Source of the DNA: Lentisphaeria bacterium
Lineage (GTDB): Bacteria; Verrucomicrobiota; Lentisphaeria; Victivallales; Victivallaceae
Reading direction: 5' to 3'
NCBI GenBank assembly: GCA_900768515.1
Contig: CAAGDG010000078.1
Coordinates: 1-32,762 of the forward strand
Length of the DNA: 32,762 nucleotides
Shown: one piece after another, positions 23,861 to 32,462 of the stretch
Numbering within the stretch: position 1 is the first letter of the stretch
Layout of the letters: every line of letters begins with the position of its first letter
Position numbers and translations under genes: made by a program
The notes under the pieces: generated by a model
Database searches by the model: none
Seen by the model: the letters and a program-made list of their open reading frames with translations, nothing else
Told to the model about the DNA's origin: nothing

Positions 23861-24604
23861 ATGCCGGAAGAAAAACTTCAGACCGAAGCCGAACTCATGA
23901 AGCTCGAAGACCTGATCCGCACCCGGGAACGGATTCCGAACTGCGAATTTCCGATCCCCGTGCGGGAACTCTGCGAACGGTACGAGAAACTCTACACCGG
24001 AGCGATCAACGACGTGCTGCGCGAACGCTGCATGCTCGATCAGAACCTCCCGTCGGACATCATGCCGCTGCGCGACGAGATGACCGTCTGCGGAATCGCC
24101 TTCACCGTCAAGAGTTCCCCCAACGTGATGATCCGCGGCGAGATGACGTTCCGGGCCAAGATGCTCGACGAGATGACCCCGGAAGGGCTCGTCGTCTGGG
24201 ATACCAGCAACGACACCGAAGCCTCCCTCTGGGGCGGCGTGATGACCGCGACCGCGCTGCAGAAGGGAATCCGGGGCGCGGTGATCGCCGGCGGAATCCG
24301 CGACACCAAACAGATTCTGGAACAGAAGTTCCCGGTCTTCTACCGCTACCGCACCAGCAACGGTTCCCTGGGGCGCTGCCTGATCACCCACTACCAGGTT
24401 CCGGTCAAGATCGGCAAGGTGACGGTCCGTCCCGGCGACGTGATCTTCGGCGACATCGACGGCGTGCTCTGCATTCCGCGCGAAATCGCCTACGAAGTGC
24501 TGCTGCGCGCCGAGGCGATCCGGCGGCAGGAGGTCGATATCTTCCAGTGGGTCCGTTCCGGGGACACCATCGACGAGATCACGAAGAAAGGCGGCTACTT
24601 CTAA
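23861..24604 (+). CDS. RraA-like/4-hydroxy-4-methyl-2-oxoglutarate aldolase family protein
   Basis: A 247-residue member of the RraA/HMG aldolase fold. The signature GGIRDTKQI (144-152) holds Arg147 and Asp148 of the metal and substrate site, and GDIDGVLCIP follows as in the family. Members include class II pyruvate aldolases and oxaloacetate decarboxylases; the name RraA comes from an RNase E inhibitor in E. coli, which is a different use of the fold. In a dehydratase operon an aldolase splitting a 2-keto-3-deoxy acid is plausible. An N-terminal ~40-residue extension precedes the core. AAGGAG is well placed before ATG 23861. Confidence 0.85.
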   Translation: MPEEKLQTEAELMKLEDLIRTRERIPNCEFPIPVRELCERYEKLYTGAINDVLRERCMLDQNLPSDIMPLRDEMTVCGIAFTVKSSPNVMIRGEMTFRAKMLDEMTPEGLVVWDTSNDTEASLWGGVMTATALQKGIRGAVIAGGIRDTKQILEQKFPVFYRYRTSNGSLGRCLITHYQVPVKIGKVTVRPGDVIFGDIDGVLCIPREIAYEVLLRAEAIRRQEVDIFQWVRSGDTIDEITKKGGYF

Positions 24605-24605
24605 A

Positions 24606-25382
24606 ATGAACGCCGCAGCCACAGCAAAGCATTTCGACCTCACCGGCCGGACCGCCCTGGTGACCGGTTCCAGCCGCGGCATCGGCCGGGCGATCGCGGT
24701 CGCCCTTGCCGAAGCCGGAGCCCGGGTGATTCTGAACGGCAGCCGCGAGAGCGCCCCCCTCTCCGAAGCCGCGGCGGAGATCCGCGCCGCAGGCGGGGAA
24801 GCGCTGACCGCGGTCGGCGACCTCTCCACCCCGGCCGGGACCGACGCCCTGATCGCCCGCTGCCGGGAACTGACCGACCGCATCGACATTCTGGTGCTCA
24901 ACGCCTCGGTTCAGACCTACATCCGGGTGGAGAACTACGACGACGCGGAGTTCCGCCGGGAGTTCCAGACCAACCTCGGTTCCTGCTTCCAGCTGGTCCA
25001 GGCCTTCTCGCCGGGAATGCGCGAACGGCGGTGGGGAAGGATCATCACGGTCGGAAGCATCAACCAGCTCCGCCCCGCCGCCCGGCTCTCGATCTATTCG
25101 ACCACCAAGGCGGCGCTCGCCAACCTGACCGAAAACCTCGCGAAGGAGTTCGCTCCCGACGGAGTCACCGTCAACAACCTGGTGCCGGGGGTCATTCTGA
25201 CCGACCGCAACCGGGAGGCGCTCAAGGATGAGACGCTGCGCGAATCGATCCGCTCGGACATTCCGGCCGGCCGGTTCGGAAACACCGCCGAATGCGTCGG
25301 CGCCGCGCTGCTCTTCGCCTCCGACGCGGGCAGTTACATCACCGGCGCCCGGCTTGTGGTCGCCGGCGGCTGGCAGCTTTAA
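24606..25382 (+). CDS. Short-chain dehydrogenase/reductase
   Basis: A 258-residue classical SDR. The cofactor motif is TGSSRGIG (20-27) and the catalytic residues are Ser151, Tyr164 and Lys168 (YSTTK). The usual NNAG motif is LNAS (98-101). The Arg after the first Gly motif suggests that NADP(H) is possible. The context suggests oxidation or reduction of a uronate or ketouronate, for example a fructuronate-reductase-like step, but the substrate is not visible. It starts one base after the RraA-like stop and ends the operon; a strong terminator follows. Confidence 0.88.
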   Translation: MNAAATAKHFDLTGRTALVTGSSRGIGRAIAVALAEAGARVILNGSRESAPLSEAAAEIRAAGGEALTAVGDLSTPAGTDALIARCRELTDRIDILVLNASVQTYIRVENYDDAEFRREFQTNLGSCFQLVQAFSPGMRERRWGRIITVGSINQLRPAARLSIYSTTKAALANLTENLAKEFAPDGVTVNNLVPGVILTDRNREALKDETLRESIRSDIPAGRFGNTAECVGAALLFASDAGSYITGARLVVAGGWQL

Positions 25383-25395
25383 CCGTCGCTTCGTC

Positions 25396-25437
25396 AAAAA
25401 AACGCCGACTTCTTTCCCGAAGCGGCGTTTTTGTTTT
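25396..25437 (+). terminator. Strong intrinsic terminator closing the sugar-acid operon
   Basis: Perfect arms AAAAACGCCG (25398-25407) and CGGCGTTTTT (25423-25432), with an inner CTTC/GAAG, make a long stem followed by GTTTTG. It looks functional in both directions. Confidence 0.85.
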
Positions 25438-25464
25438 GCATCTTCAAAATGGTCGTGCTATATT
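25436..25464 (+). promoter_or_regulatory. Promoter for the 2-hydroxyacid dehydrogenase gene
   Basis: TTGCAT (25436-25441), 17-base spacer with extended -10 TGC, TATATT (25459-25464). It overlaps the end of the terminator and lies 36 bases before ATG 25501. Confidence 0.55.
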
Positions 25465-25500
25465 GCATTGGATTTTTCAGAAAGCCGGAGAGTACACGAT

Positions 25501-26475
25501 ATGAAACCCAATGCCATCTTCCTCTGTGAAAGCACCCATAACGTCGACTATGTCTATTCGCCCGAACAGCGGCGGCAGATTGCGGAGCGGGTCAATCTGC
25601 GGAGCGGTATTTTCAACCGCGCCTCGCTCGAGACAGAGGATTTCTCGGATGTTGAACTGATCTTCTCGACCTGGGGAATGCCGGCGCTGACCGACGCCGA
25701 ACTCGACCGGCTGCCGAATCTCAAGGCGCTTTTCTATGGAGCGGGCGCGACCGACGCCTTCGTCCGGCCGTTCCTCGCCCGCGGGGTTGCCGTTTCGAGC
25801 GCCTGGCAGGCCAATGCGATTCCGGTGGCGGAGTACTGCGTCGCACAGATTATCCTCGGACTCAAGGGGTTTCTCCACAACACACGGCTGGTGACCGGTC
25901 CGGAGGAGTGGAAAAAGAAACCGGGCGTCGGCCCCGGCTGCTACGGAGAGACCGTCGCTCTGATCGGCGCCGGCGCCATCGCCACCCGGGTGCGCGACAT
26001 GCTGGAAAAGCAGTACAACGTCAACGTTCTTGTGGTGCCTTCCCGCCCGGAACGGCGGACGGTTTCGATTGAAGAGGCCTTCCGGCGGGCGTTCGTGGTC
26101 AGCAACCACCTGCCCAACCGCGACGACAACCGGGGGGCCATCACCGGAGAGATGATCCGTTCGATGCGGCCCAACGCACTCTTTCTGAACACCGGCCGGG
26201 GCGCCCAGGTCGACGAGGCCGGGCTGATCGCGGCGATGAAGGAGCGGCCGGACCTGACCGCCGTCCTCGATGTAACCGATCCGGAACCTCCGGCCGCGGG
26301 TTCGGAACTGTACACGCTGCCGAACGTGCTGCTCAGCACTCACATTGCCGGTTCGATGAACGATGAGGTTCACCGGATGGCCGACTATATGATCGAGGAG
26401 CTGGACCGCTACCTGGCCGGGGAGAAACTCCGTTACCGGGTCGAAGAGTCGATGCTGCTGACCAGTCACAGTTGA
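25501..26475 (+). CDS. D-isomer-specific 2-hydroxyacid dehydrogenase
   Basis: A 324-residue NAD-dependent dehydrogenase. The Rossmann motif is GAGAIA (156-161). The catalytic set is Arg233 (TGRGAQVDE), Glu262 (DVTDPEPP) and His281 (STHIAGS). The N-terminal half (FSTWGMPALTDAELDRLPN) is the usual catalytic lobe. These enzymes reduce 2-keto acids or oxidise hydroxyacids such as phosphoglycerate, glyoxylate or sugar-derived keto acids. The substrate is not visible. A canonical GxGxxG has Ala in its third Gly position. It has its own promoter after the operon terminator, yet it may serve the same pathway by handling an aldolase product. Confidence 0.88.
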   Translation: MKPNAIFLCESTHNVDYVYSPEQRRQIAERVNLRSGIFNRASLETEDFSDVELIFSTWGMPALTDAELDRLPNLKALFYGAGATDAFVRPFLARGVAVSSAWQANAIPVAEYCVAQIILGLKGFLHNTRLVTGPEEWKKKPGVGPGCYGETVALIGAGAIATRVRDMLEKQYNVNVLVVPSRPERRTVSIEEAFRRAFVVSNHLPNRDDNRGAITGEMIRSMRPNALFLNTGRGAQVDEAGLIAAMKERPDLTAVLDVTDPEPPAAGSELYTLPNVLLSTHIAGSMNDEVHRMADYMIEELDRYLAGEKLRYRVEESMLLTSHS

Positions 26476-26506
26476 TTTCCATTTTTTAAATGAAGGGGGG
26501 GAGGTC

Positions 26507-27853
26507 ATGAGACGTATTTTCGCACTGTTTCTGCTGACAGGAACGATCCTTGCGGGCGTGGCGGCGGGGGCCGCCGAGCTTGAAAAGCTGCTGGACAAGC
26601 GCGGAGAAATCTGGAACACGACCGTCGCTGACGTTGCGAAACTGTTCCCGCGCACCTTCAGCTGGATGGATGAATCCCAAAGCCGCTGCCGGTTCAACAT
26701 CGTCACCAGCCGCCCCGCCAAGCTGACGCTCTACGGCAAGGAGCTGCAGGAGGTTCTGCTCGACTTCAAGAACGGCAAGATCGATCAGATTTCGATCTCC
26801 GTCTACAACCGCGGCGACGCCGGTCAGATGGATCAGCGCAAGTTCAACGATCTGCTGGATCTTTTTGAAAAGAAGCTGTCCGACTACGCCGCGACCGGCG
26901 GCGCTCCCCGCAAGGAGAATCCGATCATCGCCGGAGCCAAGGTTTCGACGCTGATCTGGGAGGGCGAAACGTTCGATGTGATGCTTCTCTGGAGCAGCAG
27001 CGGAAGGAAAATCCCGGAATATCTGAAGCTGGAACTTGCCAAATCCGGCGCCGCCTCCCTCCGCCTCCGGGACCGGTTCAAGACCGACGTCGGCTCCGAA
27101 GAGCTCGCCGGCAACGTCCGGAACGATCCCAACGGCGACCGTTACATTCTGCTGCCGATGGTCGACCAGGGGGCCAAAGGGTACTGCGTTGCGGCGACGG
27201 TCGAACGGATCGTCAAATATTACGGTTCCGAAATCGACCAGCACCAGATCGCCCAGATTGCGGAATCCGACGCCGACCGCGGCACCAGCATCCTGAAAAT
27301 TCTTGAGGCGCTCGACCGCAGTGCGAACAAGCTCGGCATCCGGTGCGAGTCCTACTACCAGTATGAAGAGATGAACACGGTCAGCGATGTCCGCAAGGTG
27401 GTCCGGGAGTACAACAACATCGCCCGCCGGCAGAAGAAGCCGAAAATCGACCTCGACGACTACACGATCACCCTCGACAAAGTACGCTATCTCAATCTGG
27501 GGAAACTCATGAGTTCAATGGATATCGAAGTGTTCCGCGCCATCCGGCAGAAGGATCGCGGCGACTACCAGAAATTCCTGAACCAGATCCGGGAGAACAT
27601 CGACGCCGGAATCCCGGTCTGCTGGTGCACCTTCGTCCTGCCCAGCCAGAAACAGACCAGCGGCGGCGCCACCGACTTCGGCATGCACATGCGGATCATC
27701 AACGGCTACAACACCCGGACCGGCGACATCATTTTCACCGACTCCTGGGGCAAGGGACATGAGAAGAAGATCGTCAACGCGGAAGACGCCTGGGCGATCA
27801 CCTTCACCACGCTCGGCGTGCTCCCGCGCAACCGCCGCGCGGTCCGGAAATAG
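26507..27853 (+). CDS. Secreted C39-like cysteine peptidase homologue
   Basis: A 448-residue exported protein with a signal peptide (about 1-22, ending AAGAAE). Residues ~25-200 form a domain I do not recognise. The C-terminal ~230 residues resemble the papain-like C39 family: Gln221 and Cys227 in VDQGAKGYCVAA, His394 in DFGMHMRIINGY, and Asp412 in FTDSWGKGHEK. The order Gln-Cys-His-Asp is the papain-like catalytic set, and KYYG plus HQIAQIA follow the Cys as in C39-like proteins. It is not linked to an ABC exporter, unlike bacteriocin C39 peptidases. A strong GGAGG precedes ATG 26507. The target is unknown; a surface or periplasmic role is inferred. Confidence 0.82.
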   Translation: MRRIFALFLLTGTILAGVAAGAAELEKLLDKRGEIWNTTVADVAKLFPRTFSWMDESQSRCRFNIVTSRPAKLTLYGKELQEVLLDFKNGKIDQISISVYNRGDAGQMDQRKFNDLLDLFEKKLSDYAATGGAPRKENPIIAGAKVSTLIWEGETFDVMLLWSSSGRKIPEYLKLELAKSGAASLRLRDRFKTDVGSEELAGNVRNDPNGDRYILLPMVDQGAKGYCVAATVERIVKYYGSEIDQHQIAQIAESDADRGTSILKILEALDRSANKLGIRCESYYQYEEMNTVSDVRKVVREYNNIARRQKKPKIDLDDYTITLDKVRYLNLGKLMSSMDIEVFRAIRQKDRGDYQKFLNQIRENIDAGIPVCWCTFVLPSQKQTSGGATDFGMHMRIINGYNTRTGDIIFTDSWGKGHEKKIVNAEDAWAITFTTLGVLPRNRRAVRK

Positions 27854-27868
27854 CGCGATTCGCGCGGC

Positions 27869-27892
27869 CCGGGAGCGGAATTCTGCTCCCGG
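27869..27892. terminator. Hairpin between convergent genes
   Basis: A perfect 8-bp inverted repeat, CCGGGAGC (27869-27876) and GCTCCCGG (27885-27892), has an 8-base loop. It sits between the peptidase stop (27853) and the stop of the nuclease-like gene (27948). No clear T-run follows. Confidence 0.45.
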
Positions 27893-27947
27893 CGCGGGAA
27901 TCAGGGGAGGCCCCAAGCCCCGAAATCCATCCAAAGGGGGCAAGACT

Positions 27948-29204
27948 CTACTTTTCCGGTTCCCGGGAGAACTTCTCCAGCATCCGGAAGGTGCGGTCGA
28001 CGCCGGGGAAATCGCGGAACCGGTAGATCCTTCGTTCGAAATCCGGGTCGCGGTCGAGCAGCGCCTGAAAGGCGTCGTCATCGGCCAGCGCCCGGTCGAT
28101 GCCGAGGATGAGAGGAAGTTCCGGATGTTCGCGCAGAAGTTCCAGCCGGCGGTCGAGCGGACCGCGGTGCCAGCGGTGGAAGAGTTCGAGGTGAACCAGC
28201 CGCCCGTCGGAGCTCCTGCGGAAACTCAGGTCTGGAAAGATCAGTTCGCCGCCGGGACCGCCGGGAAGGAACGGAGATTCACCGACGATCCGCCACTCGG
28301 CGCACTGTTCGCGGAAGAGCCTGTGAAACATCCGGATCTCCTCCGGCACGTAGCTGGAAAAATTTCGATAGTGGGAAACCAGCCCGGCGGAGTGGTCCAG
28401 CTTGAGCACTCCGGTCCGGTTCGGCATTCGGATCTCCGCCCGGAGCGTCCACTTCGCAAGATTGACCAGCGCCGGAAAAAACGACGCCAGTTGAAGCGCG
28501 TATTTCCGGGTGTTCGCAAACAGCGAGTACGGACCCGATACCGCAATTGAAACGCCGGTGACCGGTCCCACCGCCCCGCCCCGGCGCTCCTCCGGAAGCC
28601 GCCGCACCTCGGCCAGCAGCCGGAAGAATTTCAGATATTTGAAAAGCCTCCTCAACTCCGCAGGATCGGGATCGGCAGCGGTGACCTGCAGCTCCCCCGC
28701 ATAAAAAAGCAAACCCTGCACCAGCGCAAGATTGTAACGGTGAAGCAGTTCAGTCGGACGCAACTCCCGCCAGCCGGTCAGCCTTTCGTTGTCAGGCAGA
28801 TCGCCGTAGATGTCGCCGGCCATGAAGTCGCAGGCGCCGTCAAGCGCCCGGACCGCCACGCCGTAACGCTCCCGGTCCCCACCGGCAGCCTGGAGTTGAG
28901 CCGCGGCATGGGTGAAGAGCCGACGGCGCTCGGCCGGATAATCCACCTCCCGTGCCGGATCGAAACTGCAACGGTCGAGAATCAGCTTGTTGAGTCCCGC
29001 CGCAAACACCGGATCGTGCGCGCCCTTGAGCAGGACGTCGGCCAGTTCCTCCAGTTCGCCGCGGCGCATCCGGGCTTCGACGCCGCCGCGATAGACCGCA
29101 AGCAGTTCGGCGGCGAGAGCGAGCCGCTCCGGATCGGAGGCGTCGACAAAAAGCGGACGGATTCCGTTCCTCCACTGAAATTTCAACAGTTCCCGCGTCA
29201 GCAT
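27948..29204 (-). CDS. DUF790/Bax1-like nuclease-fold protein
   Basis: A 418-residue protein matching the DUF790 (Bax1) family. The N-terminus MLTRELLKFQWRNG...RPLFVD fits the family's opening. The middle has FKYLKFFRLLAEV and SGPYSLFANTRKYALQLASF, which is strongly family-like, and the C-terminus has FPDLSFRR (Asp325) then LVHLELFHRW (Glu340) and LILGIDRALADD, a nuclease-like strand pair. Archaeal Bax1 binds XPB helicase and cuts bubble DNA in repair. No helicase gene adjoins here. ATG 29204 has GGAGGT ~10 bases upstream; TTG 29234 is an alternative, and the frame stays open upstream. The next gene upstream is a large PHP-like membrane protein, 97 bases away, probably same transcript. Confidence 0.75.
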   Translation of the reverse strand: MLTRELLKFQWRNGIRPLFVDASDPERLALAAELLAVYRGGVEARMRRGELEELADVLLKGAHDPVFAAGLNKLILDRCSFDPAREVDYPAERRRLFTHAAAQLQAAGGDRERYGVAVRALDGACDFMAGDIYGDLPDNERLTGWRELRPTELLHRYNLALVQGLLFYAGELQVTAADPDPAELRRLFKYLKFFRLLAEVRRLPEERRGGAVGPVTGVSIAVSGPYSLFANTRKYALQLASFFPALVNLAKWTLRAEIRMPNRTGVLKLDHSAGLVSHYRNFSSYVPEEIRMFHRLFREQCAEWRIVGESPFLPGGPGGELIFPDLSFRRSSDGRLVHLELFHRWHRGPLDRRLELLREHPELPLILGIDRALADDDAFQALLDRDPDFERRIYRFRDFPGVDRTFRMLEKFSREPEK

Positions 29205-29301
29205 CGCGCGCCACACCTCCGGTTGCTCCGGCAAAAGATACTCTCCGGCCCATCGGAAATCAAGCGGAGGAACCGGAATTTTCCGGGGATCGCCCCCGCC
29301 C

Positions 29302-32292
29302 TCACTCCTCTTCCGCCTCGTCCGGCGACCGGAACTGCCGAAGCTCCTCGAGGTAGGTCCGGTAACAGTGCAGATAGAAGGCGAGCGCGCGCCCGAAATT
29401 CTGCCCGACCAGCCCGGAGAGAAAGAGCTTGCTGATGCTCCGTTCGCGGCTGAGCAGTTCCTGTGCCTTCAGGAAAATCAACCGTTCCTCAGGCGACAGC
29501 GCGGCCATGATCCGCCGCATCGCGGCGACCGCCTGCGGCTGCCGCATCCAGATGTACATCATATCGAGGGCGTTGATGTAAAAGAGCGGCGCAAGTTTGC
29601 TCTTCCGGAGCCGGACAACCCGCAGAAAGGAGTGACGGGTGCGCAGCAGTTCGACCAGGTTCTCCTCCGGCACCAGCAGTTCCAGCCGAGCCGAGAGTTC
29701 AAAGAGTTCCCCGAGCTTGGTCCGGAAATCCGAGAACCGGGCCTGCAGATTCCGCGACCGGTCGGCCAGCGCCTCGATCGTGCCGCCGACCACGTCGGAA
29801 GCCAGCTTGGAGAGAATCGCCGCCCACTGCTGCAGAATCGCCTCCACCCCCGGAATGCCGAGGCCGACCAGGACGCCCTCCAGGATGATGTTGAAAAGCA
29901 GTGCCAGCGGAATCGACAACGGCGCCCGCAGCCAGTTCCCCAGAACCGCCGAGCGCGGAAAGGCCCGCAGCAGATTGTGACCGGTGATGTAGAATCCGTT
30001 GGCCAGCGCGATGCCGGAAAAAACCCAAATGGGATTCTCCTCGGCGTTGAGACCGAGCCAGCGGTTCAGCATCAGCGTCTTGACCAGATATTCGAGGACC
30101 GGCACCGAAAGCCCGGTGTAAAAGAGCGAATCCGCCACCCGCTGCCACGAGATGAAGTCGTTCCACTTTATCAGCGGCGAACTGCGGAATCCTCCGCCTG
30201 CCAGCACCAGCTGCACGACGTTGCGCACCGCGGTGATGCCAAGCCAGATCGCCGCACCGCCGTAAGCGAGAACCCACCAGGAGCTTCCACTCCAGTAGAA
30301 GGTCAGGAACGCGGCCAGGAAACCGATCAGAACCTTGAGAAAGATCCGGACATTGCTGTTCAGATAGCGCCAGTACTCCCGAAAACCGGAAGCGGGCCGC
30401 TCCAGCGGCGCCTCCGGCACCGGCGGATGAAATCCGCCCAGCGTCGCAAGATTTCCGGTTCCACCATCGATCCGGCGCGCCAGATCGGTGCAGCGCCACT
30501 CCACCCGGACCCGGGAACCGAAACCGAAGAGACGCGACAGGAGACCGGAATTTTCCCGCCGCGGCAGGTCGCTCCTGGTCCGGTAGACCTCGGACTCGAC
30601 CGGCAGCAGCCGCGGATCCGGCAGGAAACCGTGGCGGATCGCCCGCCGCACCGGGCCGGTCAACGTGTCAATCACCACCAGCCCCATTCCGTGCACCGTC
30701 GCCGAAGGACGGCTCGCCGAATCGCTGCCGATCGAGGCATCCAGCGGGGAACGGCGGTAAGAATTGATCAGCCGCGGCAGATCGCAGAGGATGTGCCGCA
30801 ACCGTCCGATCCGATCCGCCCGTTCCGGATCCCCGCCCTCCTCGAGCTGGCGCATCGCCCGGCGAATCAGTTCCTTGAGCTTGACGACGCTTCCGGAATT
30901 GAGGGCGTGGCGGAACTCGTTGATCGCGGCGTCGTCCGGCCGGGAACCGGTCGCCTCGTCCTTGAGATTGTAAATTTCAAGCGCGGTGACGTCGCCGCGG
31001 CAGTCGTAGAGAATCTCAACCACATCCGGCAGTCGCAGATTGGAGAGGTTCAGCGTCATCCGGAACCCCGATGCAACCTTGTGCAGTTCGTTCAGCAGTT
31101 CGACCGGATTCCACCGGTTGATCTCGGGCAGATCCTCCGGCCGCTGCGGCGGACGTTCCCATAAACCGCGGTCGAGATAGCGGGCGGTCAGCAGTTCGAC
31201 CGAGAGCGTTCCGAGCCGGGCGCGAAGTTCCCGGATCCGTTCCTCCATGCGATGGTTGCGCTCCTTCGCCCGTTCCAGCCGCGCCAGCTCTTCGGTGAGC
31301 TGCTGCCGCACCAGCGAGACCAGAAGTTCCCCGATGTGTTCGATCGACGGCTGGCCGTAACGGACCGTCGCCAGAAAGAATTCGGAGGAGACCGGCGCCA
31401 GCTCGATCCCGTACTCCTTGTTGAGCGCCTTCCGTCCCCGGTGATTGAAATCGCGCAGCATCTCAAGCACGGTTTCCCGGCGGAACTCGGCCGCCTTGCG
31501 GCACTTGCGGGTGAACTCCAGCGTCCGGGGCCGGTCGAGAAATTTCAGAAAATCCGCGGCGCCGGAAAAGCCGCGCGGCGCCCAGATCATCTCGACGAAC
31601 CGCCCCCGCCACAGCGAACGGAATTCCACCCCGATGCGCACCTCGATATTCAAAATCGCGGCGGCGCGCAGCAGCTCCTCGGCCGCCTCGTGCGGAACGT
31701 AATTGTAATAAACCACCTGCAGCCGGACGATTCCCTTGATCCAGGCGTCCATGACCAGATGAGTGGGCGACTTTCTCCCCTTGGTGTTGGCGTCGTGGAC
31801 ATGGCTGTCGAAAGCGACCGGCGTCCAGTTCTCCGGCATCTCGATCAAGTGGTAGCGGCGCAGCAGCTGCCGGATAAAGAGCGGATTGCCCAGCATCGCA
31901 CTGCGCAGATCGTGGGCGAGGCGGAGCCGGCGAAGCGGATCGGAACGCTCACGCACCAACTCCTTCATCACCTGCAGCAGCGCCCGGGCGGTGTTGTACC
32001 GCAGCAGGGGATCCAACCCCTCGATCACCTCGTCGCGCAGCCGCTGAAGCGCCGCAATCCGCCGCTCCAGCGCCTCGGCGCCGACGTCGACGGTGTCGAG
32101 CAGCGCAAACATCGCCTTGATCATCCGGACCGCCTGGGGTTCGGCCAGCTCCCGGATTCCACGCGGATGGAGCATCCGCGCGTATTCCGGCCTCCCCGTC
32201 GCCCGGCCGAGCGCCGCAGCGGTCTCATCAACCGCGCGGACCAGTTCGTAATCGGCCCGGTCGAAGAGCAGCTTTCGATCGATCCTGTTCAT
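29302..32292 (-). CDS. Large membrane protein with degenerate PHP-phosphoesterase-like region
   Basis: A 996-residue protein I cannot place in a named family. Residues ~1-155 are helical. At 160-225 a PHP-like start appears: FDSHVHD (Asp162, His164, His166), then PHEAAEELLRAAAILNI and RIGVEF with Glu223. A second PHP-like stretch, VVEILYDCRGDVTALEIYN (424-442), suggests a split or interrupted fold; the usual TDHD is replaced by VYYNY. Coiled coil is likely at 325-365 (RLERAKERNHRMEERIREL). About five hydrophobic helices lie at 647-690, 722-740, 754-772 and 790-815. A helical ~180-residue C-terminal region follows. ATG 32292 is the natural start; the extension to 32445 includes promoter sequence. 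Likely co-transcribed with the Bax1-like gene. Confidence 0.75.
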   Translation of the reverse strand: MNRIDRKLLFDRADYELVRAVDETAAALGRATGRPEYARMLHPRGIRELAEPQAVRMIKAMFALLDTVDVGAEALERRIAALQRLRDEVIEGLDPLLRYNTARALLQVMKELVRERSDPLRRLRLAHDLRSAMLGNPLFIRQLLRRYHLIEMPENWTPVAFDSHVHDANTKGRKSPTHLVMDAWIKGIVRLQVVYYNYVPHEAAEELLRAAAILNIEVRIGVEFRSLWRGRFVEMIWAPRGFSGAADFLKFLDRPRTLEFTRKCRKAAEFRRETVLEMLRDFNHRGRKALNKEYGIELAPVSSEFFLATVRYGQPSIEHIGELLVSLVRQQLTEELARLERAKERNHRMEERIRELRARLGTLSVELLTARYLDRGLWERPPQRPEDLPEINRWNPVELLNELHKVASGFRMTLNLSNLRLPDVVEILYDCRGDVTALEIYNLKDEATGSRPDDAAINEFRHALNSGSVVKLKELIRRAMRQLEEGGDPERADRIGRLRHILCDLPRLINSYRRSPLDASIGSDSASRPSATVHGMGLVVIDTLTGPVRRAIRHGFLPDPRLLPVESEVYRTRSDLPRRENSGLLSRLFGFGSRVRVEWRCTDLARRIDGGTGNLATLGGFHPPVPEAPLERPASGFREYWRYLNSNVRIFLKVLIGFLAAFLTFYWSGSSWWVLAYGGAAIWLGITAVRNVVQLVLAGGGFRSSPLIKWNDFISWQRVADSLFYTGLSVPVLEYLVKTLMLNRWLGLNAEENPIWVFSGIALANGFYITGHNLLRAFPRSAVLGNWLRAPLSIPLALLFNIILEGVLVGLGIPGVEAILQQWAAILSKLASDVVGGTIEALADRSRNLQARFSDFRTKLGELFELSARLELLVPEENLVELLRTRHSFLRVVRLRKSKLAPLFYINALDMMYIWMRQPQAVAAMRRIMAALSPEERLIFLKAQELLSRERSISKLFLSGLVGQNFGRALAFYLHCYRTYLEELRQFRSPDEAEEE

Positions 32293-32335
32293 AATTGCAC
32301 AAGCGGAACCTTCCTGGTAAACTTTGATGGAAACA

Positions 32336-32363
32336 AATGTACCACAACCTCGGAGAAATGCAA
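32336..32363 (-). promoter_or_regulatory. Candidate promoter for the PHP-like membrane protein
   Basis: On the minus strand: TTGCAT (32363-32358), 16-base spacer with extended -10 TGG, TACATT (32341-32336), 43 bases before the ATG. Confidence 0.4.
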
Positions 32364-32382
32364 CCGAAAACCAATTTTTTAC

Positions 32383-32410
32383 TTGAAAAACCCGGAAAGC
32401 GTGGTATGCT
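32383..32410 (+). promoter_or_regulatory. Candidate promoter for the terminal gene
   Basis: TTGAAA (32383-32388), 16-base spacer with extended -10 TGG, TATGCT (32405-32410), ~50 bases before ATG 32463. It is divergent from the previous promoter. Confidence 0.5.
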
Positions 32411-32462
32411 TCTTCACAGCAGTCAACCGGGCTTTTCCGGAGCAATCAAGGAGTCTGAAACC

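Noticed and set aside
29368..31164. 598-codon open frame opposite the PHP-like membrane protein
   Set aside because: Pro/Arg/Gln-rich without domains; the minus-strand frame has membrane helices and motifs and is the coding one.
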